From assembly GCA_004347695.1 (NCBI GenBank), contig SLTK01000013.1, positions 42,838 to 106,837 on the forward strand: a stretch of 64,000 nt of DNA, given 5' to 3'. Source of the DNA: Chloroflexota bacterium. Its GTDB lineage: Bacteria > Chloroflexota > Anaerolineae > Anaerolineales > Anaerolineaceae. The position numbers and the translations under genes were made by a program. Each line of letters starts with the position of its first letter. The stretch's first letter is position 1. Of the stretch, positions 1 through 7,129 are shown piece by piece. Below the pieces are notes generated by a model. The model did no database searches, was not told the origin of the DNA, and saw only the letters and a list, made by a program, of their open reading frames with translations.

Positions 1-66
1 TTCAATGGCGAAGCGGACCCCACTCAGGCTGCGGCGACCGCTGCGGAAAGGTTGGGCAGTCCCTGA
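1..66 (+). CDS. C-terminal end of an unidentified protein (partial)
   Basis: Only the last 21 codons are inside the window, read from the first base to a TGA at 64-66. The tail is rich in Ala and Thr and ends in Gly-Ser-Pro; no domain can be recognised. The stop overlaps the ATG of the next gene by one base (TGATG), so the two genes are probably one transcript with coupled translation. Its function cannot be inferred from this stub. Confidence 0.5.
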   Translation, partial: FNGEADPTQAAATAAERLGSP

Positions 67-446
67 TGCGCATCGACCGCTGGTGCCACCACAAAATTAC
101 GACCGCCGATCCGGCCAGCCGGAATACAGTGGTATGGATTCTGCTGGTGCTGGTTATTTTTCTGGTAGCAAATGCCATGAGCGAACCGCTGCCCTCCGCA
201 GCGCGTGACCTTCCGGTATTGGCGCCCACCGAGACGCATGCGCCTACCCGATCGTTAATTACCCCAAGCCCGGCAGCGACCGAAACCGTTGTTCCCACCC
301 CAACCCGTACGCCGATCCCTGCTTACCTGCTTGAAAATACCGACGCGACCGACGGGATCATTATCGGCACCGTACTGCTGGTGGTCATCGTCCTGGTTGG
401 GACACTTGCCGGAATTAATGTACGCCGCAAACAACATTTGAACTGA
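66..446 (+). CDS. Small two-helix membrane protein with Thr/Pro-rich loop
   Basis: A 126-residue protein of unknown function. It has a basic N-terminus, a hydrophobic helix at about residues 22-38, an external-looking segment of about 55 residues rich in Thr, Pro and Ser, and a second helix at about 95-116 followed by a short basic tail (RRKQ). The positive charges at both ends predict both termini in the cytoplasm and the Thr/Pro linker outside. The ATG overlaps the stop of the preceding gene by one base, and no separate Shine-Dalgarno sequence is needed if translation is coupled. Similar Thr/Pro-rich linkers occur in the RHS protein at the far end of the window, which suggests a common style of exported spacer rather than homology. 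Confidence 0.6.
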   Translation: MRIDRWCHHKITTADPASRNTVVWILLVLVIFLVANAMSEPLPSAARDLPVLAPTETHAPTRSLITPSPAATETVVPTPTRTPIPAYLLENTDATDGIIIGTVLLVVIVLVGTLAGINVRRKQHLN

Positions 447-483
447 CTGATTCCCGTCCGGCGAGACGATCGATGAGCGTGAT

Positions 484-660
484 GTTGCGATGGCGCGAAG
501 CGACGGAAGCAATACGCCCTGGCACGTGATGACAGCTCCGGTCTGTTGTCCTTGCAAGACGTCGAAGAGGTCGAAACAATCCGCGTTGAAGGCTCATGGT
601 TTCTATACTTGGAAAGCCGACCTGGATTATTGACGTGGATTGCTTCGGTCATTCGGAGCT
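484..660. repeat. Imperfect palindromic intergenic repeat (family A)
   Basis: The roughly 300-base stretch between the membrane protein and alr holds no convincing gene. It contains two facing arms, one around 484-514 containing GGAAGCAAT and one around 638-659 containing GATTGCTTC, separated by about 120 bases. The same arm motif (TTGCGA, then AGCG, then GAA[G/A]CAATC) recurs at 17674-17790 and as a half copy at 47404-47435. This is a dispersed, decayed palindromic element typical of non-coding gaps. Confidence 0.5.
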
Positions 661-750
661 GTCTCAAAAGAATAAATTGGTCGTTTATTCCACCACATAT
701 GCGGGATGGTGGTGGAACCCGTTCCCTACGACAACTTGGTAATATTGAAA

Positions 751-1881
751 CTATCCAGACCGTTCCATACTGGGATACACCCGCGGCACGCGCAAATTGA
801 TGCTGGACACGATATCTGCCTGCGAGGTATGCCAGCGATCGATCAACTCATCCGTGGTGATCTCCTCGCCGCCCTGCCTGCCAATTAACACCACCTCAGT
901 ACCGGCTGGAACGGCATGCGGCAGCCGCACCATGCACATGTCATTGCATACCCGCCCGACCACTGGCGCGCGCTGCCCCTCGATCAACACTTGATTCCCA
1001 GGCAAGCGGCGGAATCCATCTCCGTAACCCACCGGCAAGGTGGCAATCCATTCCGGGGCGACGGTGATGTACTCGTGCCCGTAACTGACCCCCCAACCAG
1101 CAGGAAGCAGGCGGCAGCTTGCCACCTGAGCCTTCCAACGGATCACCCGCTGCAGTTCGGTTGGAAATGGTTGAAAATAAAAGGGTTTCATGCCAAGCAG
1201 CGCTGTTCCCACCCGCACCATGTCAAAGCGGGCGGCCGGCAGCCCAAAAGCGGCAGCCGAGTTACCCAGGTGCGCCCAACGCGGCCTTAAACCGGCTGCC
1301 TGCAAGCTGTCCAATACCCCGCTGAAGCGTTCGATCTGCTGCCGGGTGACCGGGTGGTCGGGCGCTTCGTCTGCCATTGCCAGGTGGCTATATATTCCAT
1401 CGACTGTGATCCCACCCAACTCGTAAGAGGTGCGGACCAGGCCGATGACTTCTTCAGGCAATACTCCCAGGCGCCCGAAACCGGTATCTACCTTGAGGTG
1501 CACTCGAACCTGCCTGCCGGCAGCGTTCGCGCGCTGGGCAAACTGTTTTGCTGTTTCGAAGCTGTGCAGCGTCAACGTGACTTCCTGAGCTATAGCTTCG
1601 TCCACTTCCGGCTGCGTGACCATGCCAAAGACCAGCACCGGTGCCGTAATTCCTGCTTCCCGCAGCACGCGTGCCTCACCAAAACGAGCTACTGCCAGTT
1701 GTCCAGCTCCGGCGTCCAGAACAGTCCGGGCAATTTGCGGCGCGCCAAAGCCGTAGGCGTTGGATTTGACCACAGCCATCATTGGCGCCCCTGCAATTTT
1801 GAGCACCGCGCGTGTGTTATACGCCACAGCGTTCAGGTCAATTTCGACCCAGGTGGGAAAAGGAGATGATTTAGTATCCAA
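751..1881 (-). CDS. alr: Alanine racemase
   Basis: Pyridoxal-phosphate enzyme that interconverts L- and D-alanine for peptidoglycan. At 376 residues it has normal length. The PLP-binding lysine is K39 in the motif VVKSNAYGFG, the C-terminal catalytic tyrosine is near residue 267 in VSYGHEY, and GRVCNDMCMV corresponds to the dimer-interface strand of the family (more often GRVSMDQ). The N-terminal WVEIDLNA motif lies at residue 11, which supports the TTG start. A GATAAT hexamer ends 9 bases before this TTG and there is no Shine-Dalgarno sequence, so the mRNA may be leaderless. The gene is divergent from tatC. Confidence 0.95.
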   Translation of the reverse strand: MDTKSSPFPTWVEIDLNAVAYNTRAVLKIAGAPMMAVVKSNAYGFGAPQIARTVLDAGAGQLAVARFGEARVLREAGITAPVLVFGMVTQPEVDEAIAQEVTLTLHSFETAKQFAQRANAAGRQVRVHLKVDTGFGRLGVLPEEVIGLVRTSYELGGITVDGIYSHLAMADEAPDHPVTRQQIERFSGVLDSLQAAGLRPRWAHLGNSAAAFGLPAARFDMVRVGTALLGMKPFYFQPFPTELQRVIRWKAQVASCRLLPAGWGVSYGHEYITVAPEWIATLPVGYGDGFRRLPGNQVLIEGQRAPVVGRVCNDMCMVRLPHAVPAGTEVVLIGRQGGEEITTDELIDRWHTSQADIVSSINLRVPRVYPSMERSG

Positions 1882-1890
1882 GGTGTGAGA

Positions 1891-1896
1891 ATTATC
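1891..1896 (-). promoter_or_regulatory. -10 hexamer for alr
   Basis: GATAAT on the minus strand, with 9 bases between it and the TTG start of alr. A transcript starting 6-8 bases downstream would begin at or next to the start codon. The matching -35 is poor. Confidence 0.4.
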
Positions 1897-1991
1897 CGGC
1901 TGGAACTAACGGCACATTGAGGTAAAATTGCTGCCAGCAAAAACTCGCTGCCCAGGGAGCGGGAAAAGCTAAATGTACCCCCATTTAGGCA

Positions 1992-2020
1992 TTGTGTAAA
2001 CCTTGATTCACCATTATATT
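1992..2020 (+). promoter_or_regulatory. Promoter of tatC (leaderless)
   Basis: TTGTGT at 1992-1997, a 17-base spacer and TATATT at 2015-2020. The ATG of tatC is at 2029, only 8 bases after the -10, so the expected transcription start coincides with the start codon. No Shine-Dalgarno sequence lies between. Confidence 0.6.
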
Positions 2021-2028
2021 AGGCGCAT

Positions 2029-2826
2029 ATGTTGAAGCGTTTCCGTTCCCGCCGCCTTTCACCTTCCCGTAAATCCTCCAAGCCCACCAAACCGCAGTCT
2101 GACAGAACTGCGAATATGGATTTAATGCAGCATATTGCCGAACTGCGCAAACGTCTGCTCATCGCGCTGGCTGCCATGATGATCATGACAATGGCTGCCT
2201 TATATTTTGGTGAAGGATTGATCGATATTCTGGCGGAACCCATTGGTGGAGTGGACAAGCTGGTCTCGATCGAAGTTACTGAAAATATCGGCGTCTTCAT
2301 GCGTGTTTCACTGCTGGCGGGATTTATCGCCTCGCTGCCGATTACCCTCTACCAGTTGATCGCTTTCCTGATGCCCGGCTTGATGCCCAATGAGCGCCGT
2401 GGTCTGCTCATCGCCATTCCTTTTGCTACCCTATTGTTTGTCGCGGGTGTGGCATTTGCTTATTATGTCATGCTGCCGACCGCGTTACCTTTTTTGATCA
2501 GTTTTATTGGGGTGAAAACCACGCCCAGGTTGTCCAATTACTTCAAATTTGTCACTAATCTGATGTTCTGGATCGGGCTGAGTTTTGAGACGCCGCTGGT
2601 GGTATATGTGCTGGCGCGGCTGAAAATTGTTACTGCTCGCCAACTGGCTAAGCAATGGCGCGTTGCCGTTGTGGTCATTGCGGTCATTGCTGCGGTTGCG
2701 ACGCCAACCCCGGACCCGATCAATATGGGGCTGTTGATGCTGCCCCTGTTTTTGTTGTACTGGCTAAGTGTACTGCTGGCGGTCATCGCCGGGCGAGGGC
2801 GCAAGGAAGAACCCAGTACCGCGTGA
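2029..2826 (+). CDS. tatC: Sec-independent protein translocase TatC
   Basis: Core membrane component of the twin-arginine translocase and receptor for RR signal peptides. The 265-residue protein has a basic tail of about 30 residues, then the family start (MQHIAELRKRLL) and six hydrophobic segments, ending in a short charged tail. The ATG at 2029 lies directly behind a promoter; an internal ATG at about 2116 would give the classical N-terminus, so the Ser/Lys/Arg-rich extension may be real or overcalled. A tatA gene with its own -10 follows 72 bases later and a TatB-like gene is convergent. MsrP at 19974-20912 is a likely substrate encoded in this window. Confidence 0.93.
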   Translation: MLKRFRSRRLSPSRKSSKPTKPQSDRTANMDLMQHIAELRKRLLIALAAMMIMTMAALYFGEGLIDILAEPIGGVDKLVSIEVTENIGVFMRVSLLAGFIASLPITLYQLIAFLMPGLMPNERRGLLIAIPFATLLFVAGVAFAYYVMLPTALPFLISFIGVKTTPRLSNYFKFVTNLMFWIGLSFETPLVVYVLARLKIVTARQLAKQWRVAVVVIAVIAAVATPTPDPINMGLLMLPLFLLYWLSVLLAVIAGRGRKEEPSTA

Positions 2827-2868
2827 TTATTCGTATCATTCCATCATACTGGCGCCACGCCGGTCTGT

Positions 2869-2874
2869 TATAAT
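2869..2874 (+). promoter_or_regulatory. -10 hexamer for tatA
   Basis: A perfect TATAAT in the tatC-tatA gap, 24 bases before the tatA ATG and upstream of its Shine-Dalgarno sequence. It would let tatA be made in excess over tatC, as is usual for the translocase. The -35 is not clear. Confidence 0.45.
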
Positions 2875-2898
2875 AGAATTGATCAAAGGAGAAGGACT

Positions 2899-3096
2899 AT
2901 GGGTTTTTTACGTAATTTCAGCGGTTGGGAAATCCTGATTGTACTGGCGATTGTCCTTTTGCTATTCGGCGTAGGCCGGATTGGGAAAATCGGCGGTGAA
3001 CTCGGCAGCGGTATTCGCGCCTTCCGCAAAGGGCTGAAGGGCGATGAAGAGGAAAAACCTGAAGGCGAAAAGAAGGACGAGGTCGAGAAGAAATAA
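2899..3096 (+). CDS. tatA: Twin-arginine translocase subunit TatA
   Basis: Small pore-forming subunit of the Tat system, 65 residues. It has a short N-terminus, one transmembrane helix (residues about 10-24), the FG hinge (LFGVGRIGKIGGELG), an amphipathic helix and a highly charged Glu/Lys tail, all as expected for TatA/TatE. AAAGGAGAAGG stands just before the ATG. It follows tatC on the same strand and is closed by a strong hairpin terminator. Confidence 0.93.
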   Translation: MGFLRNFSGWEILIVLAIVLLLFGVGRIGKIGGELGSGIRAFRKGLKGDEEEKPEGEKKDEVEKK

Positions 3097-3150
3097 CCCC
3101 TTCATCTGGCATTGCATGATTGCGGCTGCCGATGACGTCGGAGCTAATCG

Positions 3151-3190
3151 ACGCACCCCACCAGGTAATTCAGCGGGGTGCGTTTTGGTT
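3151..3190 (+). terminator. Rho-independent terminator after tatA
   Basis: Perfect 9-bp stem ACGCACCCC / GGGGTGCGT (3151-3159 with 3175-3183) followed by TTTGGTTT. It lies between the convergent tatA and TatB-like genes. Confidence 0.75.
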
Positions 3191-3194
3191 TAAT

Positions 3195-3917
3195 TCAGGA
3201 TTTTTGAGATTGCTCTTGTTCGGGCGATGCTTCGCCTAGTCTTGCATCCGGTGCTTCGACAGGCTCAGCAACCGGCTTTTCAACGGACCCATCGCTTGTC
3301 GAAGTGCTGTCTGGTTTAGCATCCGGTGCTTCGACAGGTTTGACAACCGGCTTTTCAACGGACCCTTCGCTAGTCGAAGTGTTGTCTGGTTTAGCATCCG
3401 GTGCTTCGACAGGCTTGGCAACCGGCTTTTCAACGGACCCTTCGCTAGTCGAAGTGTTGTCTGGTTTAGCATCCGGTGCTTCGACAGGCTTGGCAACCGG
3501 CTTTTCAACGGACCCTTCGCTAGTCGAAGTGTTGTCTGGTTTAGCATCCGGTGCTTCGACAGGCTCGGCAACCGGTGCTTCAGCAACCGAAGGCGGGGCA
3601 ATGGTCGGTTCACCAACCAGGCCCTGGGCAGCTTTGGCAGCCGTGGCCTTGATGTCTACGTTGCGCAGTTCCTGCTGAGTTTTCTTGAGTTCTTTGATGT
3701 CTTCTTCCAGCCCGGCTTCGCGCACCAGCCGAGTGGGCATATCGCGCAGCTCGCGCTGGGTATCCATCAATTGCGCCCAGATCGGCGATTTGATCACTTT
3801 GCGCATAAACTTGCCGATCGCTTGCGCTGACTTGACCATCCCCTCGGGCCCAAGGACGATGACCGCGATGACCAGGATTAAAACGACTTCGAGAATTCCG
3901 ACGCCAAAGATTTCCAT
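3195..3917 (-). CDS. TatA/TatB-family protein with 25-residue tandem repeats
   Basis: N-terminal half is a TatB-like module: one membrane helix at residues about 5-23 (GVGILEVVLILVIAVIVLGPEG), the conserved LGPE hinge, then an amphipathic charged helix up to about residue 95. The rest is low-complexity and contains near-identical 25-residue units with a core VEKPVAKPVEAPDAKPD. The ATG at 3917 begins the TatB motif; a longer reading frame upstream (to 4004) adds unrelated residues. TatB normally links TatC to substrate, and the LGPE motif favours TatB over TatA. The gene is convergent with tatA rather than inside a tatABC operon. The repeat tail looks like an expanded, captured intergenic repeat. 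Confidence 0.85.
   Translation of the reverse strand: MEIFGVGILEVVLILVIAVIVLGPEGMVKSAQAIGKFMRKVIKSPIWAQLMDTQRELRDMPTRLVREAGLEEDIKELKKTQQELRNVDIKATAAKAAQGLVGEPTIAPPSVAEAPVAEPVEAPDAKPDNTSTSEGSVEKPVAKPVEAPDAKPDNTSTSEGSVEKPVAKPVEAPDAKPDNTSTSEGSVEKPVVKPVEAPDAKPDSTSTSDGSVEKPVAEPVEAPDARLGEASPEQEQSQKS
3244..3574 (-). repeat. 75-bp minisatellite inside the TatB-like gene
   Basis: The segment GCATCCGGTGCTTCGACAGG recurs at 3244, 3319, 3394, 3469 and 3544, a period of exactly 75 bases (25 codons), so the frame is kept. Middle units are almost identical and the outer units have diverged. Most units contain an inverted pair CTTCGAC / GTCGAAG. Confidence 0.9.
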
Positions 3918-4128
3918 AATTAATTGAATCTCTTCATACTCAGTTTTGAGCTGCCTTACTGCAGGTTGCTGGCTTACCTGTAATGCATGCCATCCTGCTG
4001 GCATGGCTATTATAGCATTCTACCCTTAGGTTGTACGCTTATCCGCTTTAGCGCATCCATCATTGGAACTCAAATCCGATAAATAACGTCTAAATATTAT
4101 TATGGGTATCGAGAGAAAGGAGTATGAC

Positions 4129-4584
4129 GTGAAAATCCTGGTTACAGGCATGACCCTGGTTGTGTTTTTGCTGCTGACCGCTTGTACCGGCCGGATAGCA
4201 GCGGAATCTTCAGGCGAGACGATTACCTCAAACGGCGATGTTGTCGCCGATCAAGTCAGCCTGATCGCCGCCCTGCGCGCTGCCGGAGCAAAAGTGGAGT
4301 CTGGCGATTCAGTCGAACAGCCATTCTTTACGGTTAGCGGACAAATTCTGATGGTCAACGAAACCGAGGTACAGGTGTTTGAGTACGAGGCCGTAGAGGC
4401 TATGGAGGTGGATGCCAGCCTGGTTGCCAGTGATGGGGCTTCGGTAGGAACAACAATGATCAGTTGGATCGCTCCGCCGCACTTTTATAAAACCGGCCGC
4501 ATCATCGTTTTATATCTTGGTGAAGACGCTGCTATCCTCGATCTGTTGAATCAAGTTTTAGGCGTCCAATTCGCCGGTGGTTGA
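4129..4584 (+). CDS. Small lipoprotein of unknown function
   Basis: A 151-residue protein starting at a GTG with AAAGGAG placed 6 bases upstream; an ATG at 4102 lies before this ribosome site and is unlikely. The first residues form a lipoprotein signal (hydrophobic core then LLLTAC, lipidated Cys at about 19). The mature part contains a segment resembling small predicted beta-rich lipoproteins (SGQILMVNETEVQVFEYE, then a Gly/Ile-rich region with YKTGRIIVLYLGED). No enzymatic motif is visible. A strong hairpin terminator follows the stop. Confidence 0.8.
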   Translation: MKILVTGMTLVVFLLLTACTGRIAAESSGETITSNGDVVADQVSLIAALRAAGAKVESGDSVEQPFFTVSGQILMVNETEVQVFEYEAVEAMEVDASLVASDGASVGTTMISWIAPPHFYKTGRIIVLYLGEDAAILDLLNQVLGVQFAGG

Positions 4585-4607
4585 TTCAGGCCTATTGTGT
4601 ACAATAC

Positions 4608-4645
4608 AAAAAGGGTCCCAGTTCACCACGTGGGGCCTTTTTTTT
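4608..4645. terminator. Rho-independent terminator between lipoprotein gene and iorB
   Basis: Stem AAAGGGTCCCA with TGGGGCCTTT (two G-T wobbles), loop of about 10 bases, followed by eight T residues. It lies between convergent genes; A-run on the left side means it may serve both strands. Confidence 0.75.
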
Positions 4646-4659
4646 GCGGACGATTTAAT

Positions 4660-5259
4660 CTATACTGCCGCCGCGACCGCTTCGCGACCGGCGTGGAAAG
4701 CCTGGTGGTTGATATTCAGGTGTTTTGCGGGCACCCGCTGCTCCAATACGACATTCCACTGGTCCTCGTCCAGGTCGAGCAGACCTGAAAGCGCACCAAG
4801 CAGTACCATGTTTGCCACACGGGCATTGCCTAGCCCTTCGGCGATTTCGATGCCTTTCACCCAGTAGGCATGCGGGGTGACCTGGGTCAGCCGTTCTCGC
4901 AGGACTTCGTCGCCGGGGTAGGGCACGCCGGCAGTTAGTACGGTAAGCGGCTCAATGGCATAGTCATTGACCAGCGCCAGCCCGCCCGGTTTGAGGATCT
5001 CAATAAAGCGGGCGGCTTCCAACTTCTCGAAAGCAATCAGCACATCCGCTTCGCCGCGTGGGATGATGGGCGAAAAGACCTGAGCTCCCCAGCGTAAATG
5101 AGAGGTGACGCTGCCGCCACGCTGCGACATGCCGTGAACCTCAGCTTTTTTGACATCGTAGCCAAGTCTCAGACCCAACTCGGCAAGCACATCACTCGCC
5201 AGGATGGTTCCCTGCCCGCCTACGCCTACCAGCGCAAAATTGATGCCTTCGGGTCTCAT
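4660..5259 (-). CDS. iorB: Indolepyruvate ferredoxin oxidoreductase, beta subunit
   Basis: Gamma-type domain subunit of the 2-oxoacid:ferredoxin oxidoreductase superfamily. It works with IorA to oxidise indolepyruvate and other aryl pyruvates to aryl-acetyl-CoA and reduced ferredoxin. The 199 residues include the family nucleotide-binding start (FALVGVGGQGTILAS) and the motif EVHGMSQRGGSVTSHLR. Its ATG overlaps the iorA stop (ATGA), so translation is coupled. It is the last gene of a three-gene minus-strand operon and is followed by a terminator. Confidence 0.93.
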   Translation of the reverse strand: MRPEGINFALVGVGGQGTILASDVLAELGLRLGYDVKKAEVHGMSQRGGSVTSHLRWGAQVFSPIIPRGEADVLIAFEKLEAARFIEILKPGGLALVNDYAIEPLTVLTAGVPYPGDEVLRERLTQVTPHAYWVKGIEIAEGLGNARVANMVLLGALSGLLDLDEDQWNVVLEQRVPAKHLNINHQAFHAGREAVAAAV

Positions 5260-7109
5260 GAGGTGGCCTCCTGCTGGGTTGTTTTACCTTGCACCTGGTT
5301 GCGGAAAAGTATGGCGTCGCGCGGGCAAACTTGGGCGCAAATTTCGCAGCCGGTGCATAGCAGCGGATCGATCAGCGCCAGCGGACGGTTCGTTTTGGGA
5401 TCCAGTTGTTCCGACTGCAGGATTGCGGGGCAGCCAACGCGGAAACACAACGTACAGCCGTTGCATTTATCGCTGATTACTTCCAGCGGCAGCCAGCGGC
5501 TGCGAGCAGATGGCAGCAAGGCGCATTCCTCGCGGGTAATCAACACCGCCGGTTCATCCGATTTCATCCATTCCTTCAACGTTTTCTCGATGGCCGTCAC
5601 AGCGTAAGCAGGCACAGTTAAGACTTTGTCAAAGCCGAGCGCCCGCACCAACGGTTCGATTTCGATCTCACGGGTTTCTTTATGCTGCAGGGTTCGGCCT
5701 GTCCCTGGGTTGTCCTGGTGTCCGGTCATGCCGGTGACCCGGTTGTCCATGATGATGGTAATGACGTTGCTGCGGTTGTAGGCCACATTGATCAGTGCCG
5801 GGATGGCGCTGTGGAAGAAGGTCGAATCGCCTATTACCGCTACATGGCGCTCCTTGTCGCCGGCGACGGCTGCGCCGTGCGCCACGCCTACACTGGCGCC
5901 CATGCAGCCAACCGTATGTAGCGCGTCCAGCGGCTGCACCATGCCGAGGGTATAGCAGCCGATATCGCCGTTAACTGGAACGCCTAATTTATGCAGCACA
6001 TAAAAAGACGAACGGTGCGGGCAGCCCGGGCACAGTACCGGCGGGCGGACGGGCAAGCCAGCGGTGTTCAAAGCCATCCGGATGTTTTCATCCGCAGGCA
6101 GCAATCCTGCCTGGCGTCCGCTATTGCGTACCACAGCCGGATCGAGTTCACCTGCGATGGGGAAAATCTGCTTGGTGACCGGGTAGGGCGGCTCCGCCAT
6201 GATTTCTTCCGGGCGATATAGCAGGATGCCCATCAGTCGAATCTGATCCTCGATGAACGGGTCCAGTTCTTCAAGAACGATCACCTTTTGTACGCGCGAG
6301 GCAAAATCGCTGATCAGCTTGCGCGGCAGCGGGTAAACCATGCCCAATTTGAGCACGCTGGCTTCCGGGAATACCTCGCGGGCGTAGTTATAAGCCACCC
6401 CGCCGGTGATAATCCCCAGGTCCGAGGAGCGCCACTCGATGCGGTTACCCGTAAAAGTTTCGGCAAAGGCAGCAATCCTGGCGACTCGCTCTTCGATGAC
6501 CGGATGGCGTTTTCTGGCATTGGCCGGCACCATGCAATATTTGGTCAGGTTACGCGGGTATTTCTCGGGTTCGGGCCGCTGTTCGCGCTGTTCGCCCAAC
6601 TCCACCGGCGAACTGGTGTGGCATACCCGGGTGGTCAAGCGCAGTAGAACCGGTGTATCGAACTGTTCACTCAGGTCAAAGGCGGCCAGGGTCAGATCAT
6701 GCGCATCCTGGCTGTCAGCCGGATCCAGACAGGGAATGCGGGCAAATTTGGCAAACTGGCGGTTATCCTGCTCATTCTGCGATGAATGCATGGAGGGATC
6801 GTCGGCAGAAATGACCACCAGACCAGCTTCAATGCCGGTCATTGCGACCGCAAAAAAGGCGTCGGAAGCGACATTGAGGCCAACATGCTTCATGGTGGCA
6901 AAAGCGCGCCGCCCGGCATAGGCTGCACCGACGGCCACATCCAACCCTACTTTTTCGTTAGGCGCCCATTCGGCATATACGTCGGGGTAGGGCGCAAAGG
7001 CTTCCAGTATTTCTGTGCTGGGAGTGCCGGGATAGCCTGAGCCTACCTTCGCTCCAGCTTCCCAGGCAGCCCGTGCGACAGCTTCATTGCCGGATAGCAA
7101 TCGTTTCAT
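5256..7109 (-). CDS. iorA: Indolepyruvate ferredoxin oxidoreductase, alpha subunit
   Basis: Large subunit (617 residues) holding the thiamine pyrophosphate site and ferredoxin-like clusters. The N-terminus has the pyruvate-oxidoreductase start (LLSGNEAVARAAWEAGAKVGSGYPGTPSTE), the TPP domain contains CPGCPHRSSFY and GDIGCYTLG, and the last 70 residues carry two Cys clusters, CNGCTLCFRVGCP and CTGCEICAQVCP, for iron-sulfur clusters. AGGAGG lies 9 bases before the ATG. It is 20 bases downstream of the acyl-CoA synthetase gene and overlaps iorB. An oxygen-sensitive enzyme, it points to anaerobic amino-acid fermentation. Confidence 0.95.
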   Translation of the reverse strand: MKRLLSGNEAVARAAWEAGAKVGSGYPGTPSTEILEAFAPYPDVYAEWAPNEKVGLDVAVGAAYAGRRAFATMKHVGLNVASDAFFAVAMTGIEAGLVVISADDPSMHSSQNEQDNRQFAKFARIPCLDPADSQDAHDLTLAAFDLSEQFDTPVLLRLTTRVCHTSSPVELGEQREQRPEPEKYPRNLTKYCMVPANARKRHPVIEERVARIAAFAETFTGNRIEWRSSDLGIITGGVAYNYAREVFPEASVLKLGMVYPLPRKLISDFASRVQKVIVLEELDPFIEDQIRLMGILLYRPEEIMAEPPYPVTKQIFPIAGELDPAVVRNSGRQAGLLPADENIRMALNTAGLPVRPPVLCPGCPHRSSFYVLHKLGVPVNGDIGCYTLGMVQPLDALHTVGCMGASVGVAHGAAVAGDKERHVAVIGDSTFFHSAIPALINVAYNRSNVITIIMDNRVTGMTGHQDNPGTGRTLQHKETREIEIEPLVRALGFDKVLTVPAYAVTAIEKTLKEWMKSDEPAVLITREECALLPSARSRWLPLEVISDKCNGCTLCFRVGCPAILQSEQLDPKTNRPLALIDPLLCTGCEICAQVCPRDAILFRNQVQGKTTQQEATS

Positions 7110-7129
7110 TCAGTAACCTCCTGATCGGA

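Noticed and set aside
546..800. Possible 84-residue gene before alr
   Set aside because: It overlaps the alr 3' end, includes repeat-derived sequence and has no ribosome site.
3244..3574. Regular 75-base repeats as a possible CRISPR array
   Set aside because: The whole 75-base unit repeats with no unique spacers, the period is a multiple of three and the repeats are read in frame as part of the TatB-like protein.
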